Shown here: positions 50,894-59,890 of the stretch, one piece after another | Layout: each line of letters starts with the position of its first letter | Numbering within the stretch: the first letter of the stretch is position 1 | Assembly: GCF_014838715.1 (NCBI RefSeq) | Contig: NZ_CP061947.1 | Location: forward strand, 5,508,001 to 5,572,000 | Length of the DNA: 64,000 nucleotides | Source: Algoriphagus sp. Y33 | GTDB lineage: Bacteria > Bacteroidota > Bacteroidia > Cytophagales > Cyclobacteriaceae | Direction of reading: 5' to 3' | The notes under the pieces: model-generated | Told to the model about the DNA's origin: nothing | Seen by the model: only the letters and a program-made list of their open reading frames with translations | Databases searched by the model: none | Translations under genes and position numbers: made by a program

Positions 50894-51976
50894 ATGAAAA
50901 AGCAAACTAAGACCATATTGATCATTGGGGTAATCTTGATTGCAGCCTCCGCATACTTTTACCCTAGATTGGACACTCGTAAAAGCAATGATACGGGGGT
51001 TGCCTCTGTGGGTGCAGGGCCTGATGTCAATTCCAAGTTGCCTGTAAGAGTAGTGAAGCTTGAACGTGAGACACTAAGGAACCAACTTTCGGTGACAGGC
51101 ACCATCCTTCCTAACGAGTCCGTGGATCTTCGGACGGAGATTTCAGGCTTGGTGACTAAAATTGCTTTTAAAGAGGGGCAGTATGTAAGTAAAGGAACTC
51201 CACTCCTCTACCTGAACGATGACGAACTACAGGCACAATATCAGAGACTGGAGTACACACAAAAACTTTTTGAAAGTCAGGAGAATCGGCAGAAGCAACT
51301 TTTGGCCCGTGAGGCAATTAGCCAGGAAGAGTATGATATTGTTCTAAATCAATACAATACCACACTTTCTGACTTGAAATTGGTAGAGGCCCAGCTTTCC
51401 AAAACGGTTATCAGGGCTCCTTTTAATGGGATTTTGGGACTGAGGCAGGTCAGTGAAGGATCTGTAATTGCTACAAGTGACATCATTGCTAACTTTGTGA
51501 ATATCGACCCAATCAAAATAGAGTTTTCGATTCCTGAGCGCTATGCCAACCAAGTGACGTTGGGTTCATCCATCTATTTCTCCAACGAGTCCTCGCCTGA
51601 GGAAGTGGTGGGAAAGGTTTTTGCCTTTGAAAATCAGATAGATGCAGCTACCCGTACACTTAAACTGAGAGCTGAGAGTCCAAACAAGGATAGAAAATTT
51701 TTGCCGGGGATGTTTGTTAGAATTCGATTTGTATTGGCGGAAACGGAAGATGCGCTGATGGTGCCTTCCGAATCTGTGATTCCTGAATTACAGGGCTATA
51801 AAGTTTTCGTAGTTGGTGCCGATAATAAAGCTGAGGAGCGAAAAGTAGAGATCGGTACCCGTACAGATACACATGTTCAGATCATGAGTGGTTTGAATGT
51901 GGGAGATCTGGTACTCACCACCGGTGTATTGCAAGCAAGGACAGGAACACCTGTTGAATTCACTCAAATCAACTAA
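50894..51976 (+). CDS. RND efflux membrane-fusion adaptor
   Basis: A 360-residue periplasmic adaptor (MFP/HlyD type) linking the RND pump with the outer-membrane TolC. The N-terminal anchor is ILIIGVILIAASAYFY. The barrel-sandwich domain (VDLRTEISGLVTKIAFKEGQ, YLNDDELQAQYQRLEY) encloses a helical hairpin (about 115-160), followed by VIRAPFNGILGLRQVSEGSV and the beta-barrel DPIKIEFSIPERYANQV. The RND permease gene starts one base after its stop. Confidence 0.93.
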   Translation: MKKQTKTILIIGVILIAASAYFYPRLDTRKSNDTGVASVGAGPDVNSKLPVRVVKLERETLRNQLSVTGTILPNESVDLRTEISGLVTKIAFKEGQYVSKGTPLLYLNDDELQAQYQRLEYTQKLFESQENRQKQLLAREAISQEEYDIVLNQYNTTLSDLKLVEAQLSKTVIRAPFNGILGLRQVSEGSVIATSDIIANFVNIDPIKIEFSIPERYANQVTLGSSIYFSNESSPEEVVGKVFAFENQIDAATRTLKLRAESPNKDRKFLPGMFVRIRFVLAETEDALMVPSESVIPELQGYKVFVVGADNKAEERKVEIGTRTDTHVQIMSGLNVGDLVLTTGVLQARTGTPVEFTQIN

Positions 51977-51977
51977 C

Positions 51978-54900
51978 ATGTCAAGCTTATCAAATGTAAG
52001 TATCAACAGGCCGGTATTGGCCATTGTGATGTCCTTGGTCATCATACTTTTTGGGGCGATTGGGATCTCTCTGTTGGGAGTCAGGGAATTTCCGAGTGTT
52101 GATCCCCCTGTAATTAATGTAAGGACAACCTACGTAGGTGCGAATGCGGATGTGATTGAGGCGCAGATCACAGAACCTCTTGAAGAAGCGATCAATGGTA
52201 TTCAGGGTATCAAATCTCTTACTTCTACGAGTAACGATGGTGCAAGTAGCATTACTGTAGAATTTGATGTGGGGGCTGATTTGGAGGCTGCCGCAAATGA
52301 TGTGCGGGATAAGGTCTCCGGAGCACAGCGAAACCTTCCTCCTGATGCAGAACCCCCCGTGGTCTCCAAAGCGGATGCGGATTCTCAGCCAATCGTTTTT
52401 TTGAATGTGAAAAGTGACGAGAGAAGCTTATTAGACCTGTCGGATATTGCACAGAATGTTTTCAAAGAAAGACTTCAGACCATTCCCGGAGTAAGCCGGG
52501 TGCAGATTTGGGGAGAAAAAGAGTACGCAATTCGATTGAGGATGGATCCGTTGAAAATGGCCTCCTACGGTGTAACTCCTCTGGACGTGCTCTCCAAGGT
52601 TCAAAGTGAAAATGTCGAGCTCCCTTCCGGAAGAATTGAGGGTGAGACGATAGAACTTTCTGTCCGTACCAAAAGTAGATTAAGTAGCCCTCAGGAATTC
52701 AATGATTTGATCATCAAAGAAGACCAGAACAATATTGTCCGGTTTCAGGATGTGGGGAAAGCGGAATTGTCAGCATTGAATGAACGGACAGTACTGAAGA
52801 GAGATGGAGTACCGATGGTGGGGGTAGTGTTGGTGCCTCTTCCGGGCTCTAACAGTATAGAAATTGTAGATGAATTTTATAGGAGATTAGAGTTTATCAA
52901 GAAAGATCTCCCTGCTGATGTAGGTCTTGAGATTGGTTTTGATTCTACCCAGTATATCCGTAGCTCCATCTCTGAGGTTCAGGAGACGATTATCACTGCA
53001 TTTGTCCTTGTTGTGGCGATTATCTTCCTCTTTCTCCGTGATTGGCGAACGACTTTTATTCCGGTACTTACGATTCCTATCTCCCTTGTGGGGGTATTTT
53101 TCATCATGTATCTGATGGATTTTTCCATCAACGTACTTACACTTTTGGGAATAGTCCTGTCGATTGGACTAGTCGTAGATGATGCTATTGTGGTGTTGGA
53201 AAATATCTATTCCCGAATAGAAAAGGGTGAGGAACCACAGAAAGCTGCTGAGAAGGGATCTGAGGAAATTTTCTTTGCAGTAATTGCCACAACAGTAGCA
53301 CTTGCGGCAGTCTTTCTTCCTGTAATATTCTTGACAGGCACAACGGGACGCTTATTCCGTGAGTTTGGAATTGTAGTAGCGGGTGCTGTGATTATCTCCT
53401 CATTTGTGGCACTGACCATGACCCCCATGCTTAGCTCTAAGCTATTGAAAAGGAGAGAAAAGCATAATAAGTTTTACAATGTAACGGAGCCGGTATTCGT
53501 ATGGATCAACGATAAATACGAAACAGGGTTGGGATGGTTTATGAAAGTCCGCTGGTTTTCTTTTGTCTTAGTGGGACTTATGGGTTTTGGGATTTACTGG
53601 CTGTTCAATCAGATCCCAAGTGAATTGACTCCTACGGAAGATAGGGGCGAGATCCGCATTAACCTTACAGGGCCTGAAGGAGCCACTTTTGGATATATGG
53701 ATAGGGTGATTGACCAAATGGTAGAGGATTTCAAAACAGATTATCCGAAGGAGGATGTGAAAGGATTGATTTCTGTGACTTCCCCGGGATTCGGTTCATC
53801 CAGTACTAATTCGGGATTTGTGCGATTTATTTTAAGTAATGCAGAGGATAGAGAAAAAACTCAGGGGGAATATTTCAATCTGATTAATCAAAAATTGAAA
53901 AACTACACTTCCGTTAGAGCCTTCGCCTCTCAAGCTCAATCTATAGGGAACAGTCGTGGAGGCCTACCTGTGCAATATGTGTTGCAAGCACCTACCTTGG
54001 AAAGGCTGAAAGAAGTGATTCCTGTGTTTATGGAGGAAGTGGGCAAAAGCGAGGTGTTTATTTTCTCCGACATCAATTTGAAATTTACCAAGCCTGAGCT
54101 GGAAATAGAAATTGATCGGGCAAAAGCCAGAAACATAGGGGTTTCTGTCCAGGAGATAGCTAGAACATTGCAGTTGTCCTATTCTGGGCAGCGATTCGCT
54201 TATTTCATCAAGAATGGCAAGCAATATCAAGTTGTAGGTGAAATGAGACTGGAGGACAGAAATGAGCCGGTGAACCTAAGAATGCTTTATGTTCGGGCCG
54301 AAAATGGATCATTGGTTCAACTGGATAATTTGGTAACTGTGACAGAAAAAAGCACTCCTCCACAACTATATAGATTCAATCGATTCGTAGCAGGAACAGT
54401 ATCTGCTAACCTAGCTGAAGGTTATACAATTGGAGATGGCTTGAAGGAAATGGATCGTATAGCGAGCGAAGTTTTAGACGACTCATTCACTACTGATGTA
54501 TCAGGTCCTTCCAAGGAGTTTAGGGAAAGCTCAAACAGTTTGTTGTTTGCATTCCTATTTGCTTTGGTTTTGATCTATCTTGTGCTTTCCGCCCAGTTTG
54601 AGAGCTTCTTGGATCCACTTACAATCATGTTTACGGTACCGTTGGCACTCTTTGGAGCACTTTTTACCTTGTGGTTAAGTGGGTTTACCCTTAATATTTT
54701 CAGTCAGATTGGTATTATCATGCTGATAGGTCTGGTAACCAAAAACGGTATTCTAATCGTGGAATTCGCAAACCAGAGAAAAGCTACCGGAATGACTGTT
54801 CATGAAGCGATTTTTGGAGCAGCTGTAGCCCGATTCAGACCGATCTTGATGACAAGTTTGTCCACTATATTGGGGATTTTGCCTATTGCTCTTGGATTGG

Positions 54901-55040
54901 GAGCGGGAGCCGAAAGTCGAGTGCCAATGGGAGCCGCCGTGATTGGTGGATTGGCCTTTGCTACTATCTTGACTCTTTTTGTCATCCCTGCCATATATAC
55001 TTATCTCACTTCCAAAGAAGGAAGATTAGCCAGAATTTGA
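51978..55040 (+). CDS. RND efflux permease (HAE1 family)
   Basis: A 1020-residue inner-membrane drug/proton antiporter. The ATG at 51978 (MSSLSNVSINRPVLAIVMSL) is the family start. Twelve helices, two large periplasmic loops and repeated domains are visible. The proton-relay Asp pair is in GLVVDDAIVVLENI. The sequence GVREFPSVDPPVINV resembles MdtB/HAE1 pumps. It probably exports toxic amphiphiles. The TolC-like gene begins on its last base. Confidence 0.95.
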   Translation: MSSLSNVSINRPVLAIVMSLVIILFGAIGISLLGVREFPSVDPPVINVRTTYVGANADVIEAQITEPLEEAINGIQGIKSLTSTSNDGASSITVEFDVGADLEAAANDVRDKVSGAQRNLPPDAEPPVVSKADADSQPIVFLNVKSDERSLLDLSDIAQNVFKERLQTIPGVSRVQIWGEKEYAIRLRMDPLKMASYGVTPLDVLSKVQSENVELPSGRIEGETIELSVRTKSRLSSPQEFNDLIIKEDQNNIVRFQDVGKAELSALNERTVLKRDGVPMVGVVLVPLPGSNSIEIVDEFYRRLEFIKKDLPADVGLEIGFDSTQYIRSSISEVQETIITAFVLVVAIIFLFLRDWRTTFIPVLTIPISLVGVFFIMYLMDFSINVLTLLGIVLSIGLVVDDAIVVLENIYSRIEKGEEPQKAAEKGSEEIFFAVIATTVALAAVFLPVIFLTGTTGRLFREFGIVVAGAVIISSFVALTMTPMLSSKLLKRREKHNKFYNVTEPVFVWINDKYETGLGWFMKVRWFSFVLVGLMGFGIYWLFNQIPSELTPTEDRGEIRINLTGPEGATFGYMDRVIDQMVEDFKTDYPKEDVKGLISVTSPGFGSSSTNSGFVRFILSNAEDREKTQGEYFNLINQKLKNYTSVRAFASQAQSIGNSRGGLPVQYVLQAPTLERLKEVIPVFMEEVGKSEVFIFSDINLKFTKPELEIEIDRAKARNIGVSVQEIARTLQLSYSGQRFAYFIKNGKQYQVVGEMRLEDRNEPVNLRMLYVRAENGSLVQLDNLVTVTEKSTPPQLYRFNRFVAGTVSANLAEGYTIGDGLKEMDRIASEVLDDSFTTDVSGPSKEFRESSNSLLFAFLFALVLIYLVLSAQFESFLDPLTIMFTVPLALFGALFTLWLSGFTLNIFSQIGIIMLIGLVTKNGILIVEFANQRKATGMTVHEAIFGAAVARFRPILMTSLSTILGILPIALGLGAGAESRVPMGAAVIGGLAFATILTLFVIPAIYTYLTSKEGRLARI

Positions 55041-56386
55041 TGAAGAAACTAAGCCTATTGCTCTTATTGAGTATTTTCGGAACAAGCCTATATGCCCAAA
55101 GTAATGAAGCTCTGGATTTGGAGAAAGCTATTACCATTGGTTTGGAAAAAAACCTTGATGTGAAAATTGCTGTAGAGACAATCGCACTTCAAGAGGGAAA
55201 TCAACGCATAGGTGCGGGGGATTACCTTTTGCCGGTTTTGGATGCTGTATATACACGAACATATAGCACGGAGGATGTGGAGCAGGTTTTTGCCACTGAT
55301 CCTGACCCCAGAACCATAGACAACGCAAAATCCCGGTCAAAAAATTTCAGTATGGCCGCTATTTATGGTTTCCGGCCAGAGAGTTTTATTGTCATGAAGC
55401 GTTTGGGGGTTTTGACTGAAATCTCTGAGTTGGACGCAAAAATCGCTGTGGAAAACACAGTTGCAGGTATTTCCTCTGCCTACTACACCTTGGTGTTGGA
55501 GCTTCAGCGATATGAAGTTTTAGAACGTACTCTTGAGCTCAGTCAAGCCAGATTAGATATAGCGGAAGCGCAGTATTCACTAGGGGGAGCGGGGAAGCGG
55601 GACTTTCTTACCGCTGAGGTGGATTACAATTCGGATTTAAGTTTACTGCTGGGACAGGAGCAAGTGATTCAAAATGCTAGAGTTAATCTTAATGAATTGA
55701 TGGCTTTAAACCCTGATGAACATTTCACAGTGAATGATACTATCCTTATAGGAGAACCATTGCTTTTGCAGGACTTGGAGGAAAATGCTTTTCTGGAAAA
55801 TAAGAACTATTTAATCACGCAACGCCAGGAAAATGTGGCATATCTTCAGATGAAAGAACTTCGGGCTTCAAGACTTCCGGTGATCAATCTTAATGGAACG
55901 TATTCAACGAATACTTCCAACTCAGATGCTGGAATACTGACGCAGAACCAGCGATCCGGATTTAATTACGGAGGCAATATTCAGTTGAATATCTTCAATG
56001 GGTTTACCCTAAACAGAAGGATCCAAAATGCGAAAGTTCAGCAGAAAATCCAGTCTTATGCAGTGGATCAATACGAGATTCAGCTCCGCTCTGACATTCA
56101 CCGTGCTTTCAACACATACATCACCAACCGAAACTTATTGGAGGTAGAGCGAAAGAATTATGCCGTAGCTAAAGAAAGCTCCGAAATCGCCTTGGAAAGG
56201 TTTAGATTGGGGATTGCTTCTTACCTTGAATTCAGGGATGCGCAGGTGAATTTACTTACTGCGGAGAACAGATTGATTACATCAATTTTTAATATCAAGG
56301 AGCAAGAAATCGAATTGAGAAGGCTTTCCGGGAAGATTTTTTTCCAAAACAGCTCAGAGAGTTTTGTATTGCCTTCAGAAGATTAG
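55040..56386 (+). CDS. TolC-family outer-membrane efflux protein
   Basis: A 448-residue trimeric outer-membrane channel. Its ATG (55040) shares one base with the RND stop. A signal peptide (KLSLLLLLSIFGTSLYAQ) precedes the tandem OEP domains (LDLEKAITIGLEKNLDVKIA; SSEIALERFRLGIASYLEF). It completes the tripartite pump with the two genes upstream. A terminator follows. Confidence 0.93.
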   Translation: MKKLSLLLLLSIFGTSLYAQSNEALDLEKAITIGLEKNLDVKIAVETIALQEGNQRIGAGDYLLPVLDAVYTRTYSTEDVEQVFATDPDPRTIDNAKSRSKNFSMAAIYGFRPESFIVMKRLGVLTEISELDAKIAVENTVAGISSAYYTLVLELQRYEVLERTLELSQARLDIAEAQYSLGGAGKRDFLTAEVDYNSDLSLLLGQEQVIQNARVNLNELMALNPDEHFTVNDTILIGEPLLLQDLEENAFLENKNYLITQRQENVAYLQMKELRASRLPVINLNGTYSTNTSNSDAGILTQNQRSGFNYGGNIQLNIFNGFTLNRRIQNAKVQQKIQSYAVDQYEIQLRSDIHRAFNTYITNRNLLEVERKNYAVAKESSEIALERFRLGIASYLEFRDAQVNLLTAENRLITSIFNIKEQEIELRRLSGKIFFQNSSESFVLPSED

Positions 56387-56390
56387 TTAG

Positions 56391-56424
56391 AAAACGAAGG
56401 CTTATACAATAGCCTTCGTTTTTT
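56391..56424 (+). terminator. Intrinsic terminator of the efflux operon
   Basis: AAAACGAAGGCT, an eight-base loop and AGCCTTCGTTTT with additional T. Confidence 0.9.
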
Positions 56425-56518
56425 TCTTCGTTTTTTTTAACGAATGGGTTGTTTTTATTTTGGCACAGCATTTGCCAAATGGGCATTCGTAACATCCGGA
56501 GCCTAATGGCTCTTGTGA

Positions 56519-57913
56519 ATGAAAAAAGTACTAATTCTGTTTTCCTCAATATTGACTCTGCTTCTTTTTGGTGTACAGTGCACCTTCATTGAGAAGAATT
56601 TTGGTTCTGTAATCAGAAAGGAAGCCTACTTGCTTGATCTTCAAGGGATCCAAAATCGTGGATTTATCCGTGCAGCAGTGGATAATAATTCTACCGGCTA
56701 TTACATCTATCGTGGACGGAGAATGGGCTATGAGTATGAGCTTCTCCGAGATCTTGCCAAAAGATTGAATGTCCAATTGCATTTAGTCATGGTGTCGGAT
56801 ATAGATAGGGCCTTCGAATACCTGAACGATGGTAAAGTGGATTTGATGGCCATGAACCTTGAAAAGAATATGGAGAGAGCTGAAAAAGCATCTTTTTCAC
56901 TTCCTCTGGGAAAAATGAACACAGTTCTGGTGGGCAATGAATCTTCCGGAAAAATTACTTCCTGGGATCAACTTGCTTCCGACACTATATATGTTCGCGA
57001 AGGGACAATTTATAAATCACAACTTTGCAGCATTAAAGATTCACTTCAGCTGAATTATACAATTATTCCCACTCTCGAGCATGAAGAAACGCTAATTGAT
57101 CAAGTGGCCGAGGGCAAGATCAAATGGACTATAGCTGATCAGAATATTGCCCAAGCGAATGCGACCTACTATGGGGGATTGGATATCTCTTGGAAAGTCC
57201 GGGCTGAAAGCGACGTGGCTTGGATGGTGAGGGAGAGTTCGCCCAAACTTTTGGCTTCATTGAATCACTGGTTGGAAGATAAGCAAGAGCGATTCATTCC
57301 TGATTTGTATGCTAAGTATTTTCTAAATTCTAAAAACAGCTATTTTAGAAGTAATAGTCCCTTTTCCTCTTTGGCAGGCAATCAGATTTCTGTATATGAT
57401 GACATTATCAAAAATGGAGCGGAACAGCTAGGCTGGGATTGGCGGTTGTTGGCCTCCTTGGTTTATAAAGAGTCGAGATTTGATACGGTAGCTACCTCTT
57501 ATGCCGGTGCAAAGGGATTGCTTCAATTGATGCCAGTCACTCTAGAGCGATTTGGGGTAGACAATCCTAACGATCCCTCACAATCTTTAATGGGAGGAGT
57601 TCGGTATTTGAGATATCTGGATAAATTTTGGATGGAAAGGGTGCCTGATACCGGTGAGCGTTTGAAATTCGTGTTGGCTTCTTACAATATTGGCCATGGA
57701 CACGTGGAAGATGCTTGGAGATTGACTTTGAAATATGGGAAGAATACGCAGGCTTGGTCTTCAGTGTCGAAATTCTTGGAATTGAAAAGTGATCCCGATT
57801 ATTACCGGGATCCTATTGTCAAAAGCGGCTTCGCCAAAGGGCATTTGGCAGTCAACTATGTCAAAGATGTGATGAGTGTATTCGAATCGTACAAGGCACT
57901 GGTAGAGCCTTAG
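56519..57913 (+). CDS. MltF-like lytic transglycosylase lipoprotein
   Basis: A 464-residue protein of MltF architecture. The hydrophobic signal ends at Cys 21 (ILTLLLFGVQC), a poor lipobox with Gln before Cys. A periplasmic amino-acid-binding-like domain (about 45-270; GIQNRGFIRAAVDNNSTGYY, YEYELLRDLAKRL) precedes a Slt70-type domain with catalytic E318 in YKESRFD, then AGAKGLLQLMP and YNIGHGHVEDA. It cuts the glycan strand of peptidoglycan, perhaps gated by a ligand. Single gene after the efflux operon. Confidence 0.9.
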   Translation: MKKVLILFSSILTLLLFGVQCTFIEKNFGSVIRKEAYLLDLQGIQNRGFIRAAVDNNSTGYYIYRGRRMGYEYELLRDLAKRLNVQLHLVMVSDIDRAFEYLNDGKVDLMAMNLEKNMERAEKASFSLPLGKMNTVLVGNESSGKITSWDQLASDTIYVREGTIYKSQLCSIKDSLQLNYTIIPTLEHEETLIDQVAEGKIKWTIADQNIAQANATYYGGLDISWKVRAESDVAWMVRESSPKLLASLNHWLEDKQERFIPDLYAKYFLNSKNSYFRSNSPFSSLAGNQISVYDDIIKNGAEQLGWDWRLLASLVYKESRFDTVATSYAGAKGLLQLMPVTLERFGVDNPNDPSQSLMGGVRYLRYLDKFWMERVPDTGERLKFVLASYNIGHGHVEDAWRLTLKYGKNTQAWSSVSKFLELKSDPDYYRDPIVKSGFAKGHLAVNYVKDVMSVFESYKALVEP

Positions 57914-57997
57914 GTCCCTCCTGCAAGTATGCGAGCTTGGTCTGCGTTCGACCACAGGCCAAGCTGCCTTTAAAACTATCAGGGCTCTCTTTTAGGC

Positions 57998-58471
57998 TTA
58001 AGCACCTTCATGTAGTTCAAACATTGCTTCTATTTCCACTGGGATATTATCGGGTAGCGTCCCCATTCCAACAGCGGATCGTACGCCTATCCCATATTCC
58101 TCTCCCCAAACCTGTGCGAACAACTCGCTGCATCCGTTGATCACATAGGGATGGCGTTCGAAAGTAGACACGCAGTTGACCATACCCAAGACTTTTATCA
58201 CACGTTTCACACGATTGAGAGAGCCAAGATTTGCTTTGATGGTAGCAAGCATCGCCAGTCCTACCTGTCTTGCAGCAAGTTTCCCTTCTTCTATATCAAG
58301 CTGTTCACCGATTCTTCCCATTATCAGGCTGCCGTCATCCTGTACTGTACCATGACCTGATAGGTATAGATATTTGCCGTCAATCAGACAGGGCTTATAT
58401 ACACCCAGAGGTTTCGGAGCTGGTGGAAGAGAGAGGCTCAATTTTGAGAAATTACTTTCAGGAGATTCCAT
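57998..58471 (-). CDS. RidA/YjgF family protein
   Basis: A 157-residue protein of the RidA/YjgF superfamily. The sequence LYLSGHGTVQDDGS replaces the usual SGQxP, and the conserved Arg is in GVRSAVGMGTLPDNIPVEIEA. The canonical members hydrolyse reactive enamines and imines from PLP enzymes. This longer type with a modified front motif may have a different substrate. It is 22 bases after gntP on the same strand and is probably in its operon. Confidence 0.88.
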   Translation of the reverse strand: MESPESNFSKLSLSLPPAPKPLGVYKPCLIDGKYLYLSGHGTVQDDGSLIMGRIGEQLDIEEGKLAARQVGLAMLATIKANLGSLNRVKRVIKVLGMVNCVSTFERHPYVINGCSELFAQVWGEEYGIGVRSAVGMGTLPDNIPVEIEAMFELHEGA

Positions 58472-58493
58472 TTAGTTTAGTTTTTCGGTAAAA

Positions 58494-59807
58494 TTATACA
58501 AAAATGTCGAGGATCAGAACCCCTGCCAAGCCGGCTACGGCTACGATGGTTTCCATCAGAGACCATGATTTGATGGTGTCTTTGATGCTTACATTGAAAA
58601 ACTCCTTATACATCCAGAATCCGGCATCGTTGAAGTGTGAGAACATCAGGCTTCCTGCTCCGATGGAAAGTACCAAGAGATTCGGATCCACATTCATTGT
58701 AGTTACAAGTGGAGCGATAATGCCCGCTGTAGTCAATCCGGCAACAGTCGCTGAGCCGACGCATACTCTAATAATGGCGGTAATAATCCAAGCTAGGATC
58801 AGCGGATGGATGTCCCATGATTGCAATCCTTCTGCGATTACCAGACTGACGCCAGTATCGGTAAAAATCTGCTTTAATGCGCCGGCACCTGCTACGATCA
58901 ATAAAATCATGGCGATATCTTTAGTCGCTACTGTATAGATTTCCATGATCTGCTTCATACCAAAGTTTCTTCTTAACCCCAAGGTATAGGTGGCAATAAG
59001 TACAGAGATCAACATGACTATTCCCGGATCTGCCACAAATGCAACGATAGGAGCGAGGTTGCTTTCCTCAGAAATGTTTAGGTTCAATGCCGTAGTGCCT
59101 ACCAGTAAAAATACAGGGAGCAAAGCGGTGAAAAAGCTATTTGCCGAACTTGGGAGTTCTGATTCAGGTTTGGTTTCTGCCTGAAAAGTTTTGAGTGGGC
59201 TGGCTTTCATGTTTTTCAGAGTCCGTGCGAAAAGAGGACCTGCTATTACAATAGTAGGAATAGCTATCGAAAAGCCGTAAAACAGAGTTAAACCCATATT
59301 CGCGTCAAATTGGGCTACCAAAGCTGCGGGGGATGGGTGTGGGGGAAGAAATCCGTGAGTGACAGATAGTGCAGCCAGCAGTGGAATGCCTACATAAACT
59401 GCAGAGATTTTGTACTGGTATGCTACCGTGAAAGCCAAGGGTACTAAGAGCACAAAACCTACATTATAGAAAAGTGGAATGCCGACGATCAGTCCGGTAA
59501 AGGACATCGCCCAAGTAATGTGTTTCTCCCCAAAAATTTTCATCAACACACCTGCAATCTTTTGTGCAGCTCCACTTTCTGCTACCAGTTTGCCAAGCAT
59601 GGCGCCCATGACGATCACTATGACCAAGTCTCCGAGTAATCCTCCCATCCCCCGCTGCACAGAGCCGGCTATCTGGTCTGCGGGAAGTCCCAAAAGAAAT
59701 CCTGCAACAATGGATGATATCAGAAATGCTAAAAATGGATTGAGCTTTGCCCAGACTATCAGCAGCACTAAAATAGCAATACTGAGTAATACAAGAATAA
59801 TGGTCAT
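58494..59807 (-). CDS. Gluconate:H+ symporter, GntP family
   Basis: A 437-residue transporter with about 12 hydrophobic helices. Family motifs include LPADQIAGSVQRGMGGLLGD, LAALSVTHGFLPPHPSP and GSLMFSHFNDAGFWMYKEF. The family imports gluconate and related aldonic acids with protons. RidA follows in the same direction. Confidence 0.92.
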   Translation of the reverse strand: MTIILVLLSIAILVLLIVWAKLNPFLAFLISSIVAGFLLGLPADQIAGSVQRGMGGLLGDLVIVIVMGAMLGKLVAESGAAQKIAGVLMKIFGEKHITWAMSFTGLIVGIPLFYNVGFVLLVPLAFTVAYQYKISAVYVGIPLLAALSVTHGFLPPHPSPAALVAQFDANMGLTLFYGFSIAIPTIVIAGPLFARTLKNMKASPLKTFQAETKPESELPSSANSFFTALLPVFLLVGTTALNLNISEESNLAPIVAFVADPGIVMLISVLIATYTLGLRRNFGMKQIMEIYTVATKDIAMILLIVAGAGALKQIFTDTGVSLVIAEGLQSWDIHPLILAWIITAIIRVCVGSATVAGLTTAGIIAPLVTTMNVDPNLLVLSIGAGSLMFSHFNDAGFWMYKEFFNVSIKDTIKSWSLMETIVAVAGLAGVLILDIFV

Positions 59808-59890
59808 AGGAATAGGTTGGGTTTGACTGGCTAAGATAAAAAAAATGGTGTAAAGTCTATTTGGCCAAGCTGATTCCGTAAAAATGAGTG

